DNA from: a bacterium
GTDB lineage: Bacteria; Bacillota; Bacilli; Lactobacillales; Streptococcaceae
Direction of reading: 5' to 3'
DNA length: 64,000 nucleotides
NCBI GenBank assembly: GCA_905221385.1
Contig: CAJNCV010000002.1
Location: 124,001-188,000, forward strand
The stretch's first letter is position 1, and each line of letters begins with the position of its first letter. Both the position numbers and the translations under genes were made by a program. Below the pieces are notes generated by a model. It did no database searches and was not told the origin of the DNA. It saw only the letters and a program-made list of their open reading frames with translations. This document shows positions 18,403-28,562 of the stretch, in pieces.

Positions 18403-18479
18403 TTAATCTAACGCCTTCACTTCCAGCATCATATCCATAATCTGGGCTGCTAGTTCAAAGGCAAGCACTTCGACGGTTA
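18403..18479 (-). pseudogene. Displaced duplicate of the uvrB 3' end
   Basis: The minus strand reads VEVLAFELAAQIMDMMLEV then KALD and a stop. The intact uvrB C-terminus (20394-20470) reads [19 protein letters not shown] then KALD. Nucleotide identity over about 77 bases is roughly 80%. The relic has no upstream coding sequence and lies between the NUDIX gene and the GIY-YIG gene. It forms a direct repeat with the real uvrB end, flanking the inserted gene. Confidence 0.85.
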
Positions 18480-18519
18480 CTTAAATTTATTAAGAATTAA
18501 TATATTCTTTCACAAACTA

Positions 18520-20370
18520 TTAATTTTTATCAGCTGGAAATATTTTTAATAAAAACTTCCTTAGTTTATCATCCTCTATATAAACTATTTGACCATATAC
18601 TGCTCTTGTTAATAAAATATAATAAGCATTTTTGACATATTCATCAATCTGATTGACACCTTTTTTAGTTGCTGAATCAAAAAAATTATCTTTATCAACT
18701 TTTATACATTTTTCTTTGTCATCTAAATAGATATCTTTACCAATATAGACTGATGTGAAATCTACATCAAAACCATGGATATCATAAACATTTCCCACTT
18801 CTTTTGTTTTGTTTGCATATTCTCTATACTTTTTCCCATTCTTACTCCATTTCAACACTTCCCCAGTAGATTCAACTTTTAAAAATACTTTATCCTTTTT
18901 TAAGGGTTTACAATAACCAGCTAATCGTAATGATTTTTTTTCGGAAAATCTTGACTGCTTATCTGTTACATATTGCGCCCACTCCTCTGTATTTCTTGCT
19001 ATTTTAAAATATCCTTTTTCTCCCAAATCTTTATATTTAGAAACAAAGCTATCATCCAAATCTTTTTGATATTCTATTCCTAACAAATCCTTTATAAATG
19101 TTATAAACTTATTTGCAAATTTACTATCATTATTTTTTAAAATTCTGAGCTGAGGTTCTAATTCAGGAGTATTATTAACAACACTCTGAACATCTTTAAA
19201 AGCTTCTTCAACATATTTATTATCAACTTTTCTTAAACATTGAGTATTATTATAAGAAATTATTAATTGTGAATCATCGAATTTCTTTTTGATATAGTCT
19301 AAAACAGATGGATAAGGTAGTTTGTCAAACTCTTCCTTCGTTAAATTTTTTTTATTATTAGGAATTCCATTAATTTTTTTCAAAAGATCTGTATCATGCT
19401 TGGCACCTGTAGGATAGATTAAATTCTCAGTTAATCTTGTTGTTCGTTGAGCCTCATCAATAAAAATATAATCAAACTTTTTGTTAGTATTTTTTAATTT
19501 ATCAAAAGTAACAATATCTATATTGTTTTTATTTGGTTTCAATCCGTAACTAGTTAAAATTTTTTTAAATCTATCTCTATGTATATTCCTTACAAATATA
19601 GCAATTTGAGAATTAGATTTTTCTAATTTTAAACGAGCAATAAGATGTAATAATAGGACAGTTTTCCCTGTTCCAGCCCCACCTTTAATAAGATGAATGT
19701 GCTTTTTCTGATTCTTTAAAATTTTTTCTAATATATCATTTTGATTATCTGTAAGATCAAAGAAAGGACTTTCCGCAAACAAACTTGAAGTTACTCGCTT
19801 TAAATTTGGTTTATCATCAATTAATTTATTTTCTTGTAAAAATTTAAGAATATTATTGATTACATCTTTTTCAACAACTTCTCTTAATGCTTGATATTTT
19901 CCAGATTCATTACCTCTATCTTTGTTTGCAAGTAATTTTCCAACGTAATCACCATCTTTATTCATGTTTACAAAATTTAAAAAATTAAATTCTTCTATAA
20001 ATGTTAAAATCAAAATTTTTTCGATATAATTTAAATTTTGAGATATATTCTCTCCATAAAAAGCTATATACTCACCATTTATAAATTCTTTAAAACGTTC
20101 ATAATTTTCTTTTTTTAACTTTTCACTATGCTCTTTAGTTCTCCTACTCACATTAATAGTTTGACCTATATAATAATACCTTCTTCCATCACTTTGAATA
20201 GGGGATATATAAATATAAATCAAAGGAAAGTCAGATAGTGCTCTAAAATCTTCATCAGAAATATCAGGAATAATTTCATCTTTGAGTTTAGCTCTAACAT
20301 ATTTAAATTTGGGATTCTTTTTTGGATATTGACCCCAAACAGGAAATTCTTTATTTTCTGTATTAGTCAT
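18520..20370 (-). CDS. GIY-YIG nuclease fused to DUF2075/SF1-type helicase
   Basis: 616 aa. Residues 45-120 form a GIY-YIG nuclease domain: LIYIYIS, YYYIGQT, SRRTKEH, and a Glu in NYIEKIL. Residues 205-610 are a DUF2075 (Schlafen-group-3-like) helicase. Walker A is GGAGTGKT (230-237), Walker B YIFIDEAQ (301-308), and a late motif is YYILLTRAVYGQIVYIED. Proteins of this build occur in bacterial defence islands, so a phage-restriction role is plausible but unproven. The DNA is markedly A+T-rich. It follows the uvrB stop by 23 bases with SD AAAGG, and is bracketed by repeats of the uvrB 3' end, marking it as an insertion. Confidence 0.88.
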   Translation of the reverse strand: MTNTENKEFPVWGQYPKKNPKFKYVRAKLKDEIIPDISDEDFRALSDFPLIYIYISPIQSDGRRYYYIGQTINVSRRTKEHSEKLKKENYERFKEFINGEYIAFYGENISQNLNYIEKILILTFIEEFNFLNFVNMNKDGDYVGKLLANKDRGNESGKYQALREVVEKDVINNILKFLQENKLIDDKPNLKRVTSSLFAESPFFDLTDNQNDILEKILKNQKKHIHLIKGGAGTGKTVLLLHLIARLKLEKSNSQIAIFVRNIHRDRFKKILTSYGLKPNKNNIDIVTFDKLKNTNKKFDYIFIDEAQRTTRLTENLIYPTGAKHDTDLLKKINGIPNNKKNLTKEEFDKLPYPSVLDYIKKKFDDSQLIISYNNTQCLRKVDNKYVEEAFKDVQSVVNNTPELEPQLRILKNNDSKFANKFITFIKDLLGIEYQKDLDDSFVSKYKDLGEKGYFKIARNTEEWAQYVTDKQSRFSEKKSLRLAGYCKPLKKDKVFLKVESTGEVLKWSKNGKKYREYANKTKEVGNVYDIHGFDVDFTSVYIGKDIYLDDKEKCIKVDKDNFFDSATKKGVNQIDEYVKNAYYILLTRAVYGQIVYIEDDKLRKFLLKIFPADKN

Positions 20371-20393
20371 TCTTTTAACCTTTATATTCTATT

Positions 20394-22382
20394 CTAATCC
20401 AACGCCTTGACTTCCAACATCATATCACGTATCTGAGCAGCCAATTCAAAGTCAAGCACTTCAACGGCTTCTTGCATTTGTTTCTCTAGTTTCTTGACGA
20501 GTTCTTTGCGTTCTTGTTTGTTGAGACTATTGATATCGACTTCCTTGTCCTCTTCCTTGGCAACTGCCTTGGTCACGGCAATAAGATCACGGATTTCTTT
20601 CTTAATGGTTTGTGGTACAATACCATGTTCTTCATTATAGGCCATCTGGATTTTCCGACGACGGGCCGTTTCATCGATAGCACGTTGCATAGACTGAGTC
20701 ATCGTGTCCGCATACATGATGACATGTCCTTCGCTATTACGGGCAGCACGTCCAATGGTCTGGATGAGACCACGTTCGTTACGAAGGAAACCTTCCTTAT
20801 CAGCATCGAGAATGGCAACCAAGCTTACCTCAGGAACGTCAATCCCTTCACGGAGCAGGTTAATTCCGACCAAGACATCAAAGACACCCAAGCGCAGGTC
20901 ACGGATAATCTCCGTCCGCTCCAAGGTCTTGATGTCCGAGTGCATATACTTGACCTTGATCCCCATTTCCTTGAAGTAATCAGTCAAGTCTTCTGCCATT
21001 TTCTTAGTCAATGTTGTGATAAAGGTTCGCTCATTTTTTTCAACACGGGCATTGATTTCACCTAGGAGGTCATCAATCTGTCCCATAGTTGGACGGACTT
21101 CCACTTCAGGGTCCAAAAGACCTGTCGGACGAATGATTTGCTCAATCACTGTCTCGGTCTGTTCATTTTCATAGTCGCCTGGTGTCGCTGAAACGTAAAC
21201 AATCTGGTGCACATGGCTTTCAAACTCTTCCCGACGGAGAGGACGATTGTCCAAGGCAGAAGGCAAACGGAAACCATAATTGACCAACATTTCCTTACGT
21301 GAACGGTCTCCATTGTACATGCCCTTAATCTGCCCCATGGTCATGTGACTTTCATCAATCATGATCAAGAAATCATCTGGGAAGAAATCAAGAAGCGTAT
21401 AAGGAGGCTCTCCTTCACTACGACCATCCATGTGGCGTGAGTAGTTCTCAACCCCATTTGTATAACCCATCTCACGTAACATCTCAATATCATACTCTGT
21501 CCGCTGTTTCAAACGCTGGGCCTCTAGCAGTTTGCCTTCCTTTTCAAAGACAGCCAACTGCTCCTCCAACTCTGCTTGAATCTTCGCAATCGCAACTTCC
21601 ATATGGTCGTCATTGGTCACAAAGTGAGTGGCAGGGAAAATCGCCAAATGATCCACTTCCCCCAATACCTGACCAGTCAGAGCCTCAACTTCACGGATAC
21701 GGTCAATCTCATCCCCGAAAAACTCCACTCGAAAAGCGTGTTCATCTCGGGAAGCTGGGAAAATTTCCACCACATCCCCGCGAACTCGAAATCTTCCCCG
21801 TTGGAAATCAATATCATTGCGTTCAAACTGGATATCAACCAAATCATTCAAAAGTTTATCACGAGAAATTTCAAGACCTGGACGCAGACTGACAACACTG
21901 TCAGCGTATTCCTTAGGAGAACCCAAACCATAGATACAAGAGACAGAAGCCACGACGATGACATCGTTACGCTCCAGAAGTGCTGAAGTCGCTGAGTGAC
22001 GAAGCTTGTCAATCTCGTCATTAACAGAACTGTCCTTCTCAATGTAGGTATCACTAGAAGGCACATAGGCCTCGGGTTGGTAATAATCATAGTACGATAC
22101 GAAGTACTCAACAGCATTTTCAGGGAAAAATTCCTTGAACTCCCCATAGAGCTGACCAGCTAGAGTTTTGTTATGGGCAATGACCAAAGTTGGTTTATTG
22201 ACTTTGGAAATGACCTGACTCATGGTATAGGTCTTCCCTGTACCCGTCGCCCCCATCAGAATCTGAGCCTTTTCTCCACCCTCGATATTATCAACCAACT
22301 GCTCAATTGCTTGGGGTTGATCTCCTGAAGGTTGGTATTTTGATACTAGTTTAAATTTATTATCTGTAATTCTATTAATCAT
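20394..22382 (-). CDS. uvrB: UvrABC excinuclease subunit B
   Basis: 662 aa, standard length. Walker A GATGTGKT (44-51); beta-hairpin region [20 protein letters not shown]; helicase motifs including [24 protein letters not shown] and [19 protein letters not shown]. The C-terminal UVR motif contacts UvrC. It verifies lesions and loads UvrC in nucleotide excision repair. The 3' end matches the displaced copy at 18403-18479. Promoter: an extended TGGTAAAAT about 40 bases upstream on the minus strand. Confidence 0.98.
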   Translation of the reverse strand: MINRITDNKFKLVSKYQPSGDQPQAIEQLVDNIEGGEKAQILMGATGTGKTYTMSQVISKVNKPTLVIAHNKTLAGQLYGEFKEFFPENAVEYFVSYYDYYQPEAYVPSSDTYIEKDSSVNDEIDKLRHSATSALLERNDVIVVASVSCIYGLGSPKEYADSVVSLRPGLEISRDKLLNDLVDIQFERNDIDFQRGRFRVRGDVVEIFPASRDEHAFRVEFFGDEIDRIREVEALTGQVLGEVDHLAIFPATHFVTNDDHMEVAIAKIQAELEEQLAVFEKEGKLLEAQRLKQRTEYDIEMLREMGYTNGVENYSRHMDGRSEGEPPYTLLDFFPDDFLIMIDESHMTMGQIKGMYNGDRSRKEMLVNYGFRLPSALDNRPLRREEFESHVHQIVYVSATPGDYENEQTETVIEQIIRPTGLLDPEVEVRPTMGQIDDLLGEINARVEKNERTFITTLTKKMAEDLTDYFKEMGIKVKYMHSDIKTLERTEIIRDLRLGVFDVLVGINLLREGIDVPEVSLVAILDADKEGFLRNERGLIQTIGRAARNSEGHVIMYADTMTQSMQRAIDETARRRKIQMAYNEEHGIVPQTIKKEIRDLIAVTKAVAKEEDKEVDINSLNKQERKELVKKLEKQMQEAVEVLDFELAAQIRDMMLEVKALD

Positions 22383-22503
22383 GATTGCCTCGCATGCCTT
22401 TTATTTCTTCTATTTTACCATAAATTCCATTAGATTCTTTATCTCTTGATTTAGCAAATTTACACTACTATGTTATATCTTCTTACATGAAAATCGTTAA
22501 AAT

Positions 22504-22532
22504 TTGCCTTCTGGCTTTTTTTCTGTTATAAT
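22504..22532 (+). promoter_or_regulatory. Promoter of glutamine-type ABC transporter operon
   Basis: -35 TTGCCT (22504-22509), 17-bp spacer, -10 TATAAT (22527-22532) with an upstream TGT, so an extended -10. SD AAAGGAG follows before the ATG at 22561. Confidence 0.75.
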
Positions 22533-22560
22533 TAAAAAATATTCAGAAAGGAGACTAAAA

Positions 22561-24009
22561 ATGAAGAAAAAAATCCTAGCATGTTTGCTCATTTTATTTC
22601 CCATTTTCTCACTAGGAATAGCAAAAGCTGACACAGTTAAATCTAAGTATACTATTGCAAGTGATTCATCTTTTGCACCTTTTGTATTTCAAAATTCAAA
22701 CAACGAGTACACCGGTATTGATATGGACTTGATTAAAGCTATTGCCAAAGATCAAGGTTTCAAAATTGAGATTACTAACCCAGGTTTTGATGCAGCGATC
22801 AGTGCTGTTCAGGCCGGACAAGCAGACGGTATCATCGCTGGTATGTCTGTTACGGATGCTCGTAAGGCTACATTTGATTTCTCTGATTCCTACTACACTG
22901 CTAATACGATTCTTGGTGTAAAAGAATCAAGCACCATCGCTTCTTATGAGGATCTCAAGGATAAGACAGTTGGTGTTAAAAACGGAACTGCCTCTCAAAC
23001 GTTTCTAACAGAAAATCAAAGCAAATACGGCTACAAGATTAAAACTTTTTCAGATGGCTCATCTATGTATGACAGTCTCAACACTGGAGCTATCGATGCC
23101 GTGATGGATGACGAGCCTGTTCTCAAATATTCTATCAGCCAAGGTCAAAAATTGAAAACGCCAATCGCTGGGACTCCAATTGGTGAAACAGCCTTTGCCG
23201 TAAAAAAAGGAACAAATCCTGAATTGATTCAGATGTTTAATAAAGGGCTTGCCAACCTCAAAGCAAACGGAGAATTTCAAAAAATTCTCGACAAGTATCT
23301 AGCTAGCGGAGCAGCAACTACTTCTACAAGTACAGTTGACGAAACGACCATCTGGGGTTTGCTTCAAAACAACTACAAACAACTCCTTAGTGGACTTGGA
23401 ATCACACTTGCTTTAGCCCTTATTTCATTTGCGATTGCCATTGTCATAGGTATTATCTTTGGTATGTTTAGCGTTAGTCCATACAAATCTCTTCGTCTGA
23501 TCTCTGAGATTTTCGTTGATGTTATCCGTGGAATTCCTTTGATGATTCTTGCAGCCTTCATCTTCTGGGGGATTCCAAACTTCATTGAGTCGATTACAGG
23601 CCAACAAAGTCCAATTAACGACTTTGTAGCTGGTACCATCGCCCTCTCACTCAATGCTGCTGCTTATATCGCTGAAATCGTTCGTGGTGGGATTCAAGCT
23701 GTTCCAGTTGGTCAAATGGAAGCCAGCCGCAGTCTTGGTATCTCTTATGGAAAAACCATGCGTAAGATTATCTTGCCACAAGCAACTAAATTGATGTTGC
23801 CAAACTTCGTCAACCAATTCGTTATCGCTCTTAAAGATACAACCATCGTTTCTGCTATCGGTTTGGTTGAACTCTTCCAAACTGGTAAGATCATCATCGC
23901 CCGTAACTACCAAAGTTTCAAGATGTATGCAATCCTTGCTATCTTCTATCTTGTAATTATCACGCTTTTGACTAGACTAGCGAAACGCTTAGAAAAGAGG
24001 ATTCGTTAA
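22561..24009 (+). CDS. Polar amino acid ABC transporter, fused substrate-binding and permease protein
   Basis: 482 aa. A Sec signal peptide ([19 protein letters not shown]) without lipobox Cys precedes an SBP_bac_3 domain (about 35-260: [34 protein letters not shown]). A HisM/GlnP-type permease follows (about 275-480: [52 protein letters not shown]). The fusion tethers the binding domain to the membrane, as in GlnPQ-type importers for glutamine/glutamate or related residues. The ATPase gene overlaps its stop (TAATG). Confidence 0.93.
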   Translation: MKKKILACLLILFPIFSLGIAKADTVKSKYTIASDSSFAPFVFQNSNNEYTGIDMDLIKAIAKDQGFKIEITNPGFDAAISAVQAGQADGIIAGMSVTDARKATFDFSDSYYTANTILGVKESSTIASYEDLKDKTVGVKNGTASQTFLTENQSKYGYKIKTFSDGSSMYDSLNTGAIDAVMDDEPVLKYSISQGQKLKTPIAGTPIGETAFAVKKGTNPELIQMFNKGLANLKANGEFQKILDKYLASGAATTSTSTVDETTIWGLLQNNYKQLLSGLGITLALALISFAIAIVIGIIFGMFSVSPYKSLRLISEIFVDVIRGIPLMILAAFIFWGIPNFIESITGQQSPINDFVAGTIALSLNAAAYIAEIVRGGIQAVPVGQMEASRSLGISYGKTMRKIILPQATKLMLPNFVNQFVIALKDTTIVSAIGLVELFQTGKIIIARNYQSFKMYAILAIFYLVIITLLTRLAKRLEKRIR

Positions 24010-24749
24010 TGGCAAAACTAAAAATTGATGTAAATGATTTGCATAAGTATTATGGAAAAAATGAAGTCTTAAAAGGCATTACTACTAAGTTCTATGAAGG
24101 AGATGTTGTCTGTATCATCGGTCCTTCTGGTTCTGGTAAATCTACTTTCCTCCGCAGCCTTAACCTTCTCGAGGAGGTAACGAGTGGCCACATCACTGTG
24201 AATGGTTATGATTTGACTGAAAAATCAACCAATGTCGACCATGTTCGCGAAAACGTGGGAATGGTCTTCCAACACTTCAACCTCTTCCCTCACATGTCTG
24301 TCCTAGAAAATATCACTTTTGCACCTATTGAGCACAAACGGATGAACAAAGAAGAAGCTGAAAAATTGGGGATGGAGTTGCTTGAAAAGGTTGGACTAGC
24401 AGATAAAGCTAATGCCAACCCAGATAGCCTTTCAGGTGGTCAAAAACAGCGTGTAGCTATCGCTCGTGGACTTGCCATGAATCCTGATATCATGCTCTTT
24501 GACGAGCCAACTTCTGCTCTGGACCCTGAGATGGTCGGAGACGTACTGAACGTTATGAAGGAATTGGCGGAACAAGGCATGACCATGATCATCGTAACCC
24601 ACGAGATGGGATTTGCTCGTCAGGTAGCCAACCGTGTTATCTTTACGGCTGATGGAGAATTCCTAGAAGATGGAACTCCAGATCAAATCTTCGACAATCC
24701 GCAACACCCTCGTCTGAAAGAGTTCTTGGACAAGGTCTTAAACGTATAA
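24009..24749 (+). CDS. glnQ: Polar amino acid ABC transporter ATP-binding protein
   Basis: 246 aa. Walker [11 protein letters not shown]-loop [12 protein letters not shown], signature [15 protein letters not shown], Walker [16 protein letters not shown] and the switch histidine in VTHEMGF. This is the GlnQ/HisP class, partner of the upstream fused protein with a 1-base overlap. It energises uptake of glutamine or another polar amino acid; specificity is not read from the ATPase. Confidence 0.92.
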   Translation: MAKLKIDVNDLHKYYGKNEVLKGITTKFYEGDVVCIIGPSGSGKSTFLRSLNLLEEVTSGHITVNGYDLTEKSTNVDHVRENVGMVFQHFNLFPHMSVLENITFAPIEHKRMNKEEAEKLGMELLEKVGLADKANANPDSLSGGQKQRVAIARGLAMNPDIMLFDEPTSALDPEMVGDVLNVMKELAEQGMTMIIVTHEMGFARQVANRVIFTADGEFLEDGTPDQIFDNPQHPRLKEFLDKVLNV

Positions 24750-24752
24750 AAC

Positions 24753-24782
24753 AAAACTGTAAGGTTCTCCTTACAGTTTTTT
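24753..24782 (+). terminator. Terminator after glnQ
   Basis: Perfect 12-bp stem AAAACTGTAAGG / CCTTACAGTTTT, TTCT loop, followed by T residues. Confidence 0.9.
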
Positions 24783-24800
24783 AATTGCGTATTGGATTTT

Positions 24801-24872
24801 TTGATTTTTTTGAAAATTATGATAAAATAAAAACTATGATAGTGAGGAAATCTCATCCCTAGTCCGACTAGG
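24801..24872 (+). promoter_or_regulatory. zwf promoter, possible CodY-like site and leader hairpin
   Basis: -35 TTGATT (24801-24806), 16-bp spacer, -10 TAAAAT (24823-24828). The segment 24804-24818 matches the CodY box AATTTTCWGAAAATT at 13 of 15 bases. In such A+T-rich sequence this could be chance. In the leader, 24858-24872 is a perfect 6-bp hairpin (CCTAGT / ACTAGG, loop CCG). Confidence 0.4.
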
Positions 24873-24898
24873 AAAAAATATAGAAATTAGGTAGCTAG

Positions 24899-26386
24899 AT
24901 GTCATCAAAGGTTATTGTTACAATTTTCGGTGCGAGTGGAGATTTAGCTAAACGCAAACTCTACCCTTCCCTTTTCAGACTCTATAAATCAGGCAATCTC
25001 TCTGAGCATTTTGCTGTTATCGGAACAGCTCGTAGACCTTGGAGTAAGGAATATTTTGAATCTGTAGTTGTCGAGTCCATCCTTGATTTGGCAGATAGTA
25101 CCGAGCAAGCCCAGGAATTTGCTAGCCACTTCTACTATCAAAGCCATGATGTGAATGATACGGAACATTACATTGCTTTGCGCCAATTACAAGCTGAGCT
25201 GAATGAAAAATACCAAGCTGAACACAATAAGCTCTTCTTCTTGTCTATGGCACCTCAGTTCTTTGGAACTATTGCAAAGCACCTCAAATCTGAAAACATT
25301 GTAGATGGCAAAGGTTTTGAGCGCTTGATTGTTGAGAAACCATTTGGTACAGACTACGAAACAGCTAGCAAACTCAATGAGGAACTCCTTGCGGCCTTTG
25401 ATGAAGAGCAAATCTACCGAATTGACCATTACCTAGGTAAAGAGATGATTCAGAGTATCTTTGCTGTTCGTTTTGCCAATATGATCTTTGAGAATGTTTG
25501 GAATCGCGAACACATCGATAATGTACAGATTACCTTTGCGGAACGTTTGGGTGTTGAAGAACGCGGCGGCTACTATGATCAATCTGGTGCCCTTCGTGAT
25601 ATGGTGCAAAACCATACACTCCAACTTCTCTCTCTTCTAGCCATGGACAAACCAGCTAGCTTTACAAAAGATGAGATTCGTGCTGAAAAGATAAAGGTAT
25701 TTAAAAACCTCTATCATCCAACTGAGGAAGAATTGAAAGAACAGTTTATCCGTGGTCAATATCGCTCTGGTAAAATCGATGGCATGAAATACATTTCCTA
25801 TCGAAGCGAACCAAATGTCGATCCTGAATCTACAACAGAAACCTTTGCATCTGGCGCCTTCTTTGTAGACAGCGATCGCTTCCGTGGTGTTCCCTTCTTC
25901 TTCCGTACAGGGAAACGTCTGACTGAAAAAGGAACTCATGTCAATATCGTCTTTAAGCAAATGGACTCTATTTTCGGAGAACCATTAGCCCCAAATATCT
26001 TGACCATCTATATCCAACCAACTGAAGGATTCTCTCTCAGCCTCAATGGTAAACAAGTCGGTGAAGAATTTAACTTGGCACCAAGCTCTCTGGATTACCG
26101 TACAGATGCTACTGCTACTGGGGCCTCACCAGATCCTTACGAGAAATTAATCTATGATGTCTTGAACAACAACTCAACCAATTTTAGCCACTGGGATGAG
26201 GTAAGTGCTTCTTGGAAATTGATTGACCGTATCGAAGAGCTCTGGGCTGAAAACGGTACTCCACTCTACGATTATAAAGCCGGAAGTATGGGGCCACAAG
26301 CTAGCTTTGACTTACTTGAGAAGTATGGAGCCAAATGGACCTGGCAACCAGATATCGCCTATCGTGAAGATGGCCGTTTAGAATAG
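24899..26386 (+). CDS. zwf: Glucose-6-phosphate 1-dehydrogenase
   Basis: 495 aa. It oxidises glucose 6-phosphate to 6-phosphogluconolactone with NADP, the first oxidative pentose phosphate step. The dinucleotide fold opens IFGASGDLAKRKLYPSLF, and the active site RIDHYLGKEM carries the catalytic His. VEKPFGTDYETA and FFRTGKRL are also typical. Standard length; own promoter and a bidirectional terminator shared with ftsY. Confidence 0.97.
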   Translation: MSSKVIVTIFGASGDLAKRKLYPSLFRLYKSGNLSEHFAVIGTARRPWSKEYFESVVVESILDLADSTEQAQEFASHFYYQSHDVNDTEHYIALRQLQAELNEKYQAEHNKLFFLSMAPQFFGTIAKHLKSENIVDGKGFERLIVEKPFGTDYETASKLNEELLAAFDEEQIYRIDHYLGKEMIQSIFAVRFANMIFENVWNREHIDNVQITFAERLGVEERGGYYDQSGALRDMVQNHTLQLLSLLAMDKPASFTKDEIRAEKIKVFKNLYHPTEEELKEQFIRGQYRSGKIDGMKYISYRSEPNVDPESTTETFASGAFFVDSDRFRGVPFFFRTGKRLTEKGTHVNIVFKQMDSIFGEPLAPNILTIYIQPTEGFSLSLNGKQVGEEFNLAPSSLDYRTDATATGASPDPYEKLIYDVLNNNSTNFSHWDEVSASWKLIDRIEELWAENGTPLYDYKAGSMGPQASFDLLEKYGAKWTWQPDIAYREDGRLE

Positions 26387-26389
26387 CAA

Positions 26390-26427
26390 AAATATCCTGC
26401 AAGATGACTTGCAGGATATTTATTTTG
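26390..26427. terminator. Bidirectional terminator between zwf and ftsY
   Basis: 14-bp perfect stem AAATATCCTGCAAG / CTTGCAGGATATTT with an ATGA loop, A-rich on the left and TATTTT on the right, so usable from either side. Confidence 0.9.
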
Positions 26428-26429
26428 TA

Positions 26430-27740
26430 TTAAATTAAGCCTTCTAAGAGACCCTTCATAAAGTTTTCTGAGTTAAATTCCCCAATATCATCGATTTTTT
26501 CACCGAAACCAATCAATTTCACTGGGATATTGAGTTCTTCACGGATAGCCAGAACAACACCACCTCGGGCAGTTCCGTCTATCTTGGTCAATACAATACC
26601 GGTAACAGGGGTAATTTTTGAAAATTCTTTAGCTTGTACTAAGGCATTCTGTCCAGTTGAAGCATCGAGTGCCAAGAAAGTTTCATGGGGTGCCTCAGGA
26701 ACGACACGCTTGATGATGCGACCAATCTTTTCCAACTCGGCCATGAGGTTGTCCTTGTTTTGCAGACGACCTGCTGTATCAATCATGAGAATATCAATCC
26801 CTTCAGCTACAGCACGTTCCATCCCATCAAAGACCACACTTGCTGGATCAGCCTTTTCTGGCCCTGTCACAACAGGAACATCCACACGACGGCCCCATTC
26901 TGCTAGCTGGGCCACTGCCCCTGCACGGAAGGTATCTGCCGCAACCAGCATGACTTTCTTGCCAGCTTGTTTGTAGCGATGAGCTAATTTCCCAATAGAA
27001 GTTGTCTTCCCAACGCCATTAACACCGACAAAGAGCATGACTGTCAAGCCATCTTGGAAATGGATTTGTTCATCGTAGTTGCCATCTTTCTCATAGAGCT
27101 CAACCAATTTCTCGATAATGACACGACGAAGTGCGTCAGGTTTCTTAGCGTTTTCGAGTTTAGCTTCATAACGTAGTTCTTCTGTTAAGTTTGAAGCGAC
27201 TTGCACACCGACGTCGCTCATGATGAGCAGTTCTTCCAATTCTTCGAAGAATTCTTCATCGACAGAACGGAAGTTGGCAAAGAAGGCATTCAAACGAGCA
27301 CCGAATCCCGTACGCGTTTTCTTGAGACTGCGGTCATATTTTTCCTGAACGGTTTCTTCAACCTGGGGACTTTCTTCTTCTACAACTTCAGAAGCTAGCT
27401 CTTCTTCGAACTCTACAGTTTCTTGGTTCTCTTCTTCAAGAATTTCTTCCGGCTCTTGGAATTGTTCCAATTCATCAGGTTCTAGCTCAAGATCCTCTTG
27501 AGCAGCTTCCTCCACTGCTTCTGGTTCAATAACCTCTTCTGTAGATACCTGTGAAATTTCTTCTTGAGCAAGTGTTTCTTCCACTTTGTCTCTTGTTGTC
27601 TCTTCTTGAGAAGTTTCTTCGACTACCGTTTGGTTTTCTTCAACCTCTTCTGACAAATCAAGATTTTCCAGAGCTTCTTTTACTATATCTTCGATTTTCG
27701 GCTCTTCTTTTTTTCCGAATAGACGGTCAAATAATCCCAT
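26430..27740 (-). CDS. ftsY: Signal recognition particle receptor FtsY
   Basis: 436 aa. The N-terminal A domain (residues about 10-140) is extremely acidic, dominated by Glu and Val repeats, and mediates membrane association. The NG domain follows with the GTPase motifs GVNGVGKTTSIGKL, AADTFRAGAVAQL, DTAGRLQNK and LTKIDGTARGG. It receives SRP-bound ribosomes at the membrane. It is downstream of two Cof genes on the same strand. Confidence 0.97.
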   Translation of the reverse strand: MGLFDRLFGKKEEPKIEDIVKEALENLDLSEEVEENQTVVEETSQEETTRDKVEETLAQEEISQVSTEEVIEPEAVEEAAQEDLELEPDELEQFQEPEEILEEENQETVEFEEELASEVVEEESPQVEETVQEKYDRSLKKTRTGFGARLNAFFANFRSVDEEFFEELEELLIMSDVGVQVASNLTEELRYEAKLENAKKPDALRRVIIEKLVELYEKDGNYDEQIHFQDGLTVMLFVGVNGVGKTTSIGKLAHRYKQAGKKVMLVAADTFRAGAVAQLAEWGRRVDVPVVTGPEKADPASVVFDGMERAVAEGIDILMIDTAGRLQNKDNLMAELEKIGRIIKRVVPEAPHETFLALDASTGQNALVQAKEFSKITPVTGIVLTKIDGTARGGVVLAIREELNIPVKLIGFGEKIDDIGEFNSENFMKGLLEGLI

Positions 27741-27743
27741 ATT

Positions 27744-28562
27744 TTAGTTCTCCTTTAGCACGTATTCTTCGATAGCCCAGGCAACGGCTTCCTCGTCGTT
27801 GGTCATAGGGGTAATAACATTGGCAACTGCCTTAACTGCTGGAACTGCATTTTGCATGGCAACTCCCAGACCTGCCCACTCAATCATGGAAAGGTCATTG
27901 GCCTCGTCCCCACAAGCCATGACTTGGCTTTGGTCGATACCCAAGTGTTTAATTAATTTCGCTAAACCTGTTGCCTTGTGGACGTTTTTCGGTGACCATT
28001 CCAATAGCATTTCACGCGATTTGAAGATTTCATATTGGTCAAACAATTCTGGAGAAATCTGTTGAATCGCTGCATCCAAAGGTTCTTGGGCAAAAGCGGT
28101 CACACATTTATTATACGTCATCTGACTAGATAGATCTTCAAAAGCGATAGGCACGAAAGTCAAGGCAGGGTTGAACTTAGCATAGAGACTTTCTTGGTCC
28201 GACTGGATTTGATAGACTGTACCTTCTGAAATGGCATCTAATGGAAGTCCGAGTTTTTCAGTTTCCTCGTATAATCTCGCCACATCATCGATTGAAAAGA
28301 CGGTTTTATCGAGAATCTCTCCTGTATTTTTCTGTACCAGACCACCATTAAAGGTGATGGTGTACTCATCCTCCTGACCGTCAGTCCCTAGCTCATGGAG
28401 AAAGAAATCCATGGCCTTCAAAGGGCGTCCTGTTGTCAGTACGACCTTGATGCCACGATCACGCGCAGCTTTGAGGACTGCCTTAGTACGATCTGTCAGC
28501 TTTTTATCCGTTGTCAGCAAGGTACCATCCAAGTCCAATGCAATCAATTTAATATCTGCCAT
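27744..28562 (-). CDS. Cof-type HAD phosphatase
   Basis: 272 aa. The HAD nucleophile motif LIALDLDGTLLTTDKK (DxDGT), motif II LTTGRP and the C-terminal metal motif ACGDEANDLSMIEWAG define the Cof subfamily IIB. Such enzymes dephosphorylate sugar phosphates, FMN or other metabolites. It starts in a 1-base overlap with the upstream paralogue and ends 3 bases before ftsY, forming one operon. Confidence 0.9.
   Translation of the reverse strand: MADIKLIALDLDGTLLTTDKKLTDRTKAVLKAARDRGIKVVLTTGRPLKAMDFFLHELGTDGQEDEYTITFNGGLVQKNTGEILDKTVFSIDDVARLYEETEKLGLPLDAISEGTVYQIQSDQESLYAKFNPALTFVPIAFEDLSSQMTYNKCVTAFAQEPLDAAIQQISPELFDQYEIFKSREMLLEWSPKNVHKATGLAKLIKHLGIDQSQVMACGDEANDLSMIEWAGLGVAMQNAVPAVKAVANVITPMTNDEEAVAWAIEEYVLKEN

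Noticed and set aside
18392-18408. CiaR-type TTTAAG direct repeat near the NUDIX start
   Set aside because: The second half reads TTTTAA and the spacing is off; not a credible CiaR site.
21437-21986. Plus-strand frames of 136-151 codons inside uvrB
   Set aside because: Antisense shadows of a conserved gene, low-complexity Pro/Ser translation, no initiation signals.
24804-24818. CodY-like site in the zwf promoter as a firm call
   Set aside because: 13 of 15 matches but in a poly-T/poly-A context; kept only as a weak note in the promoter entry.
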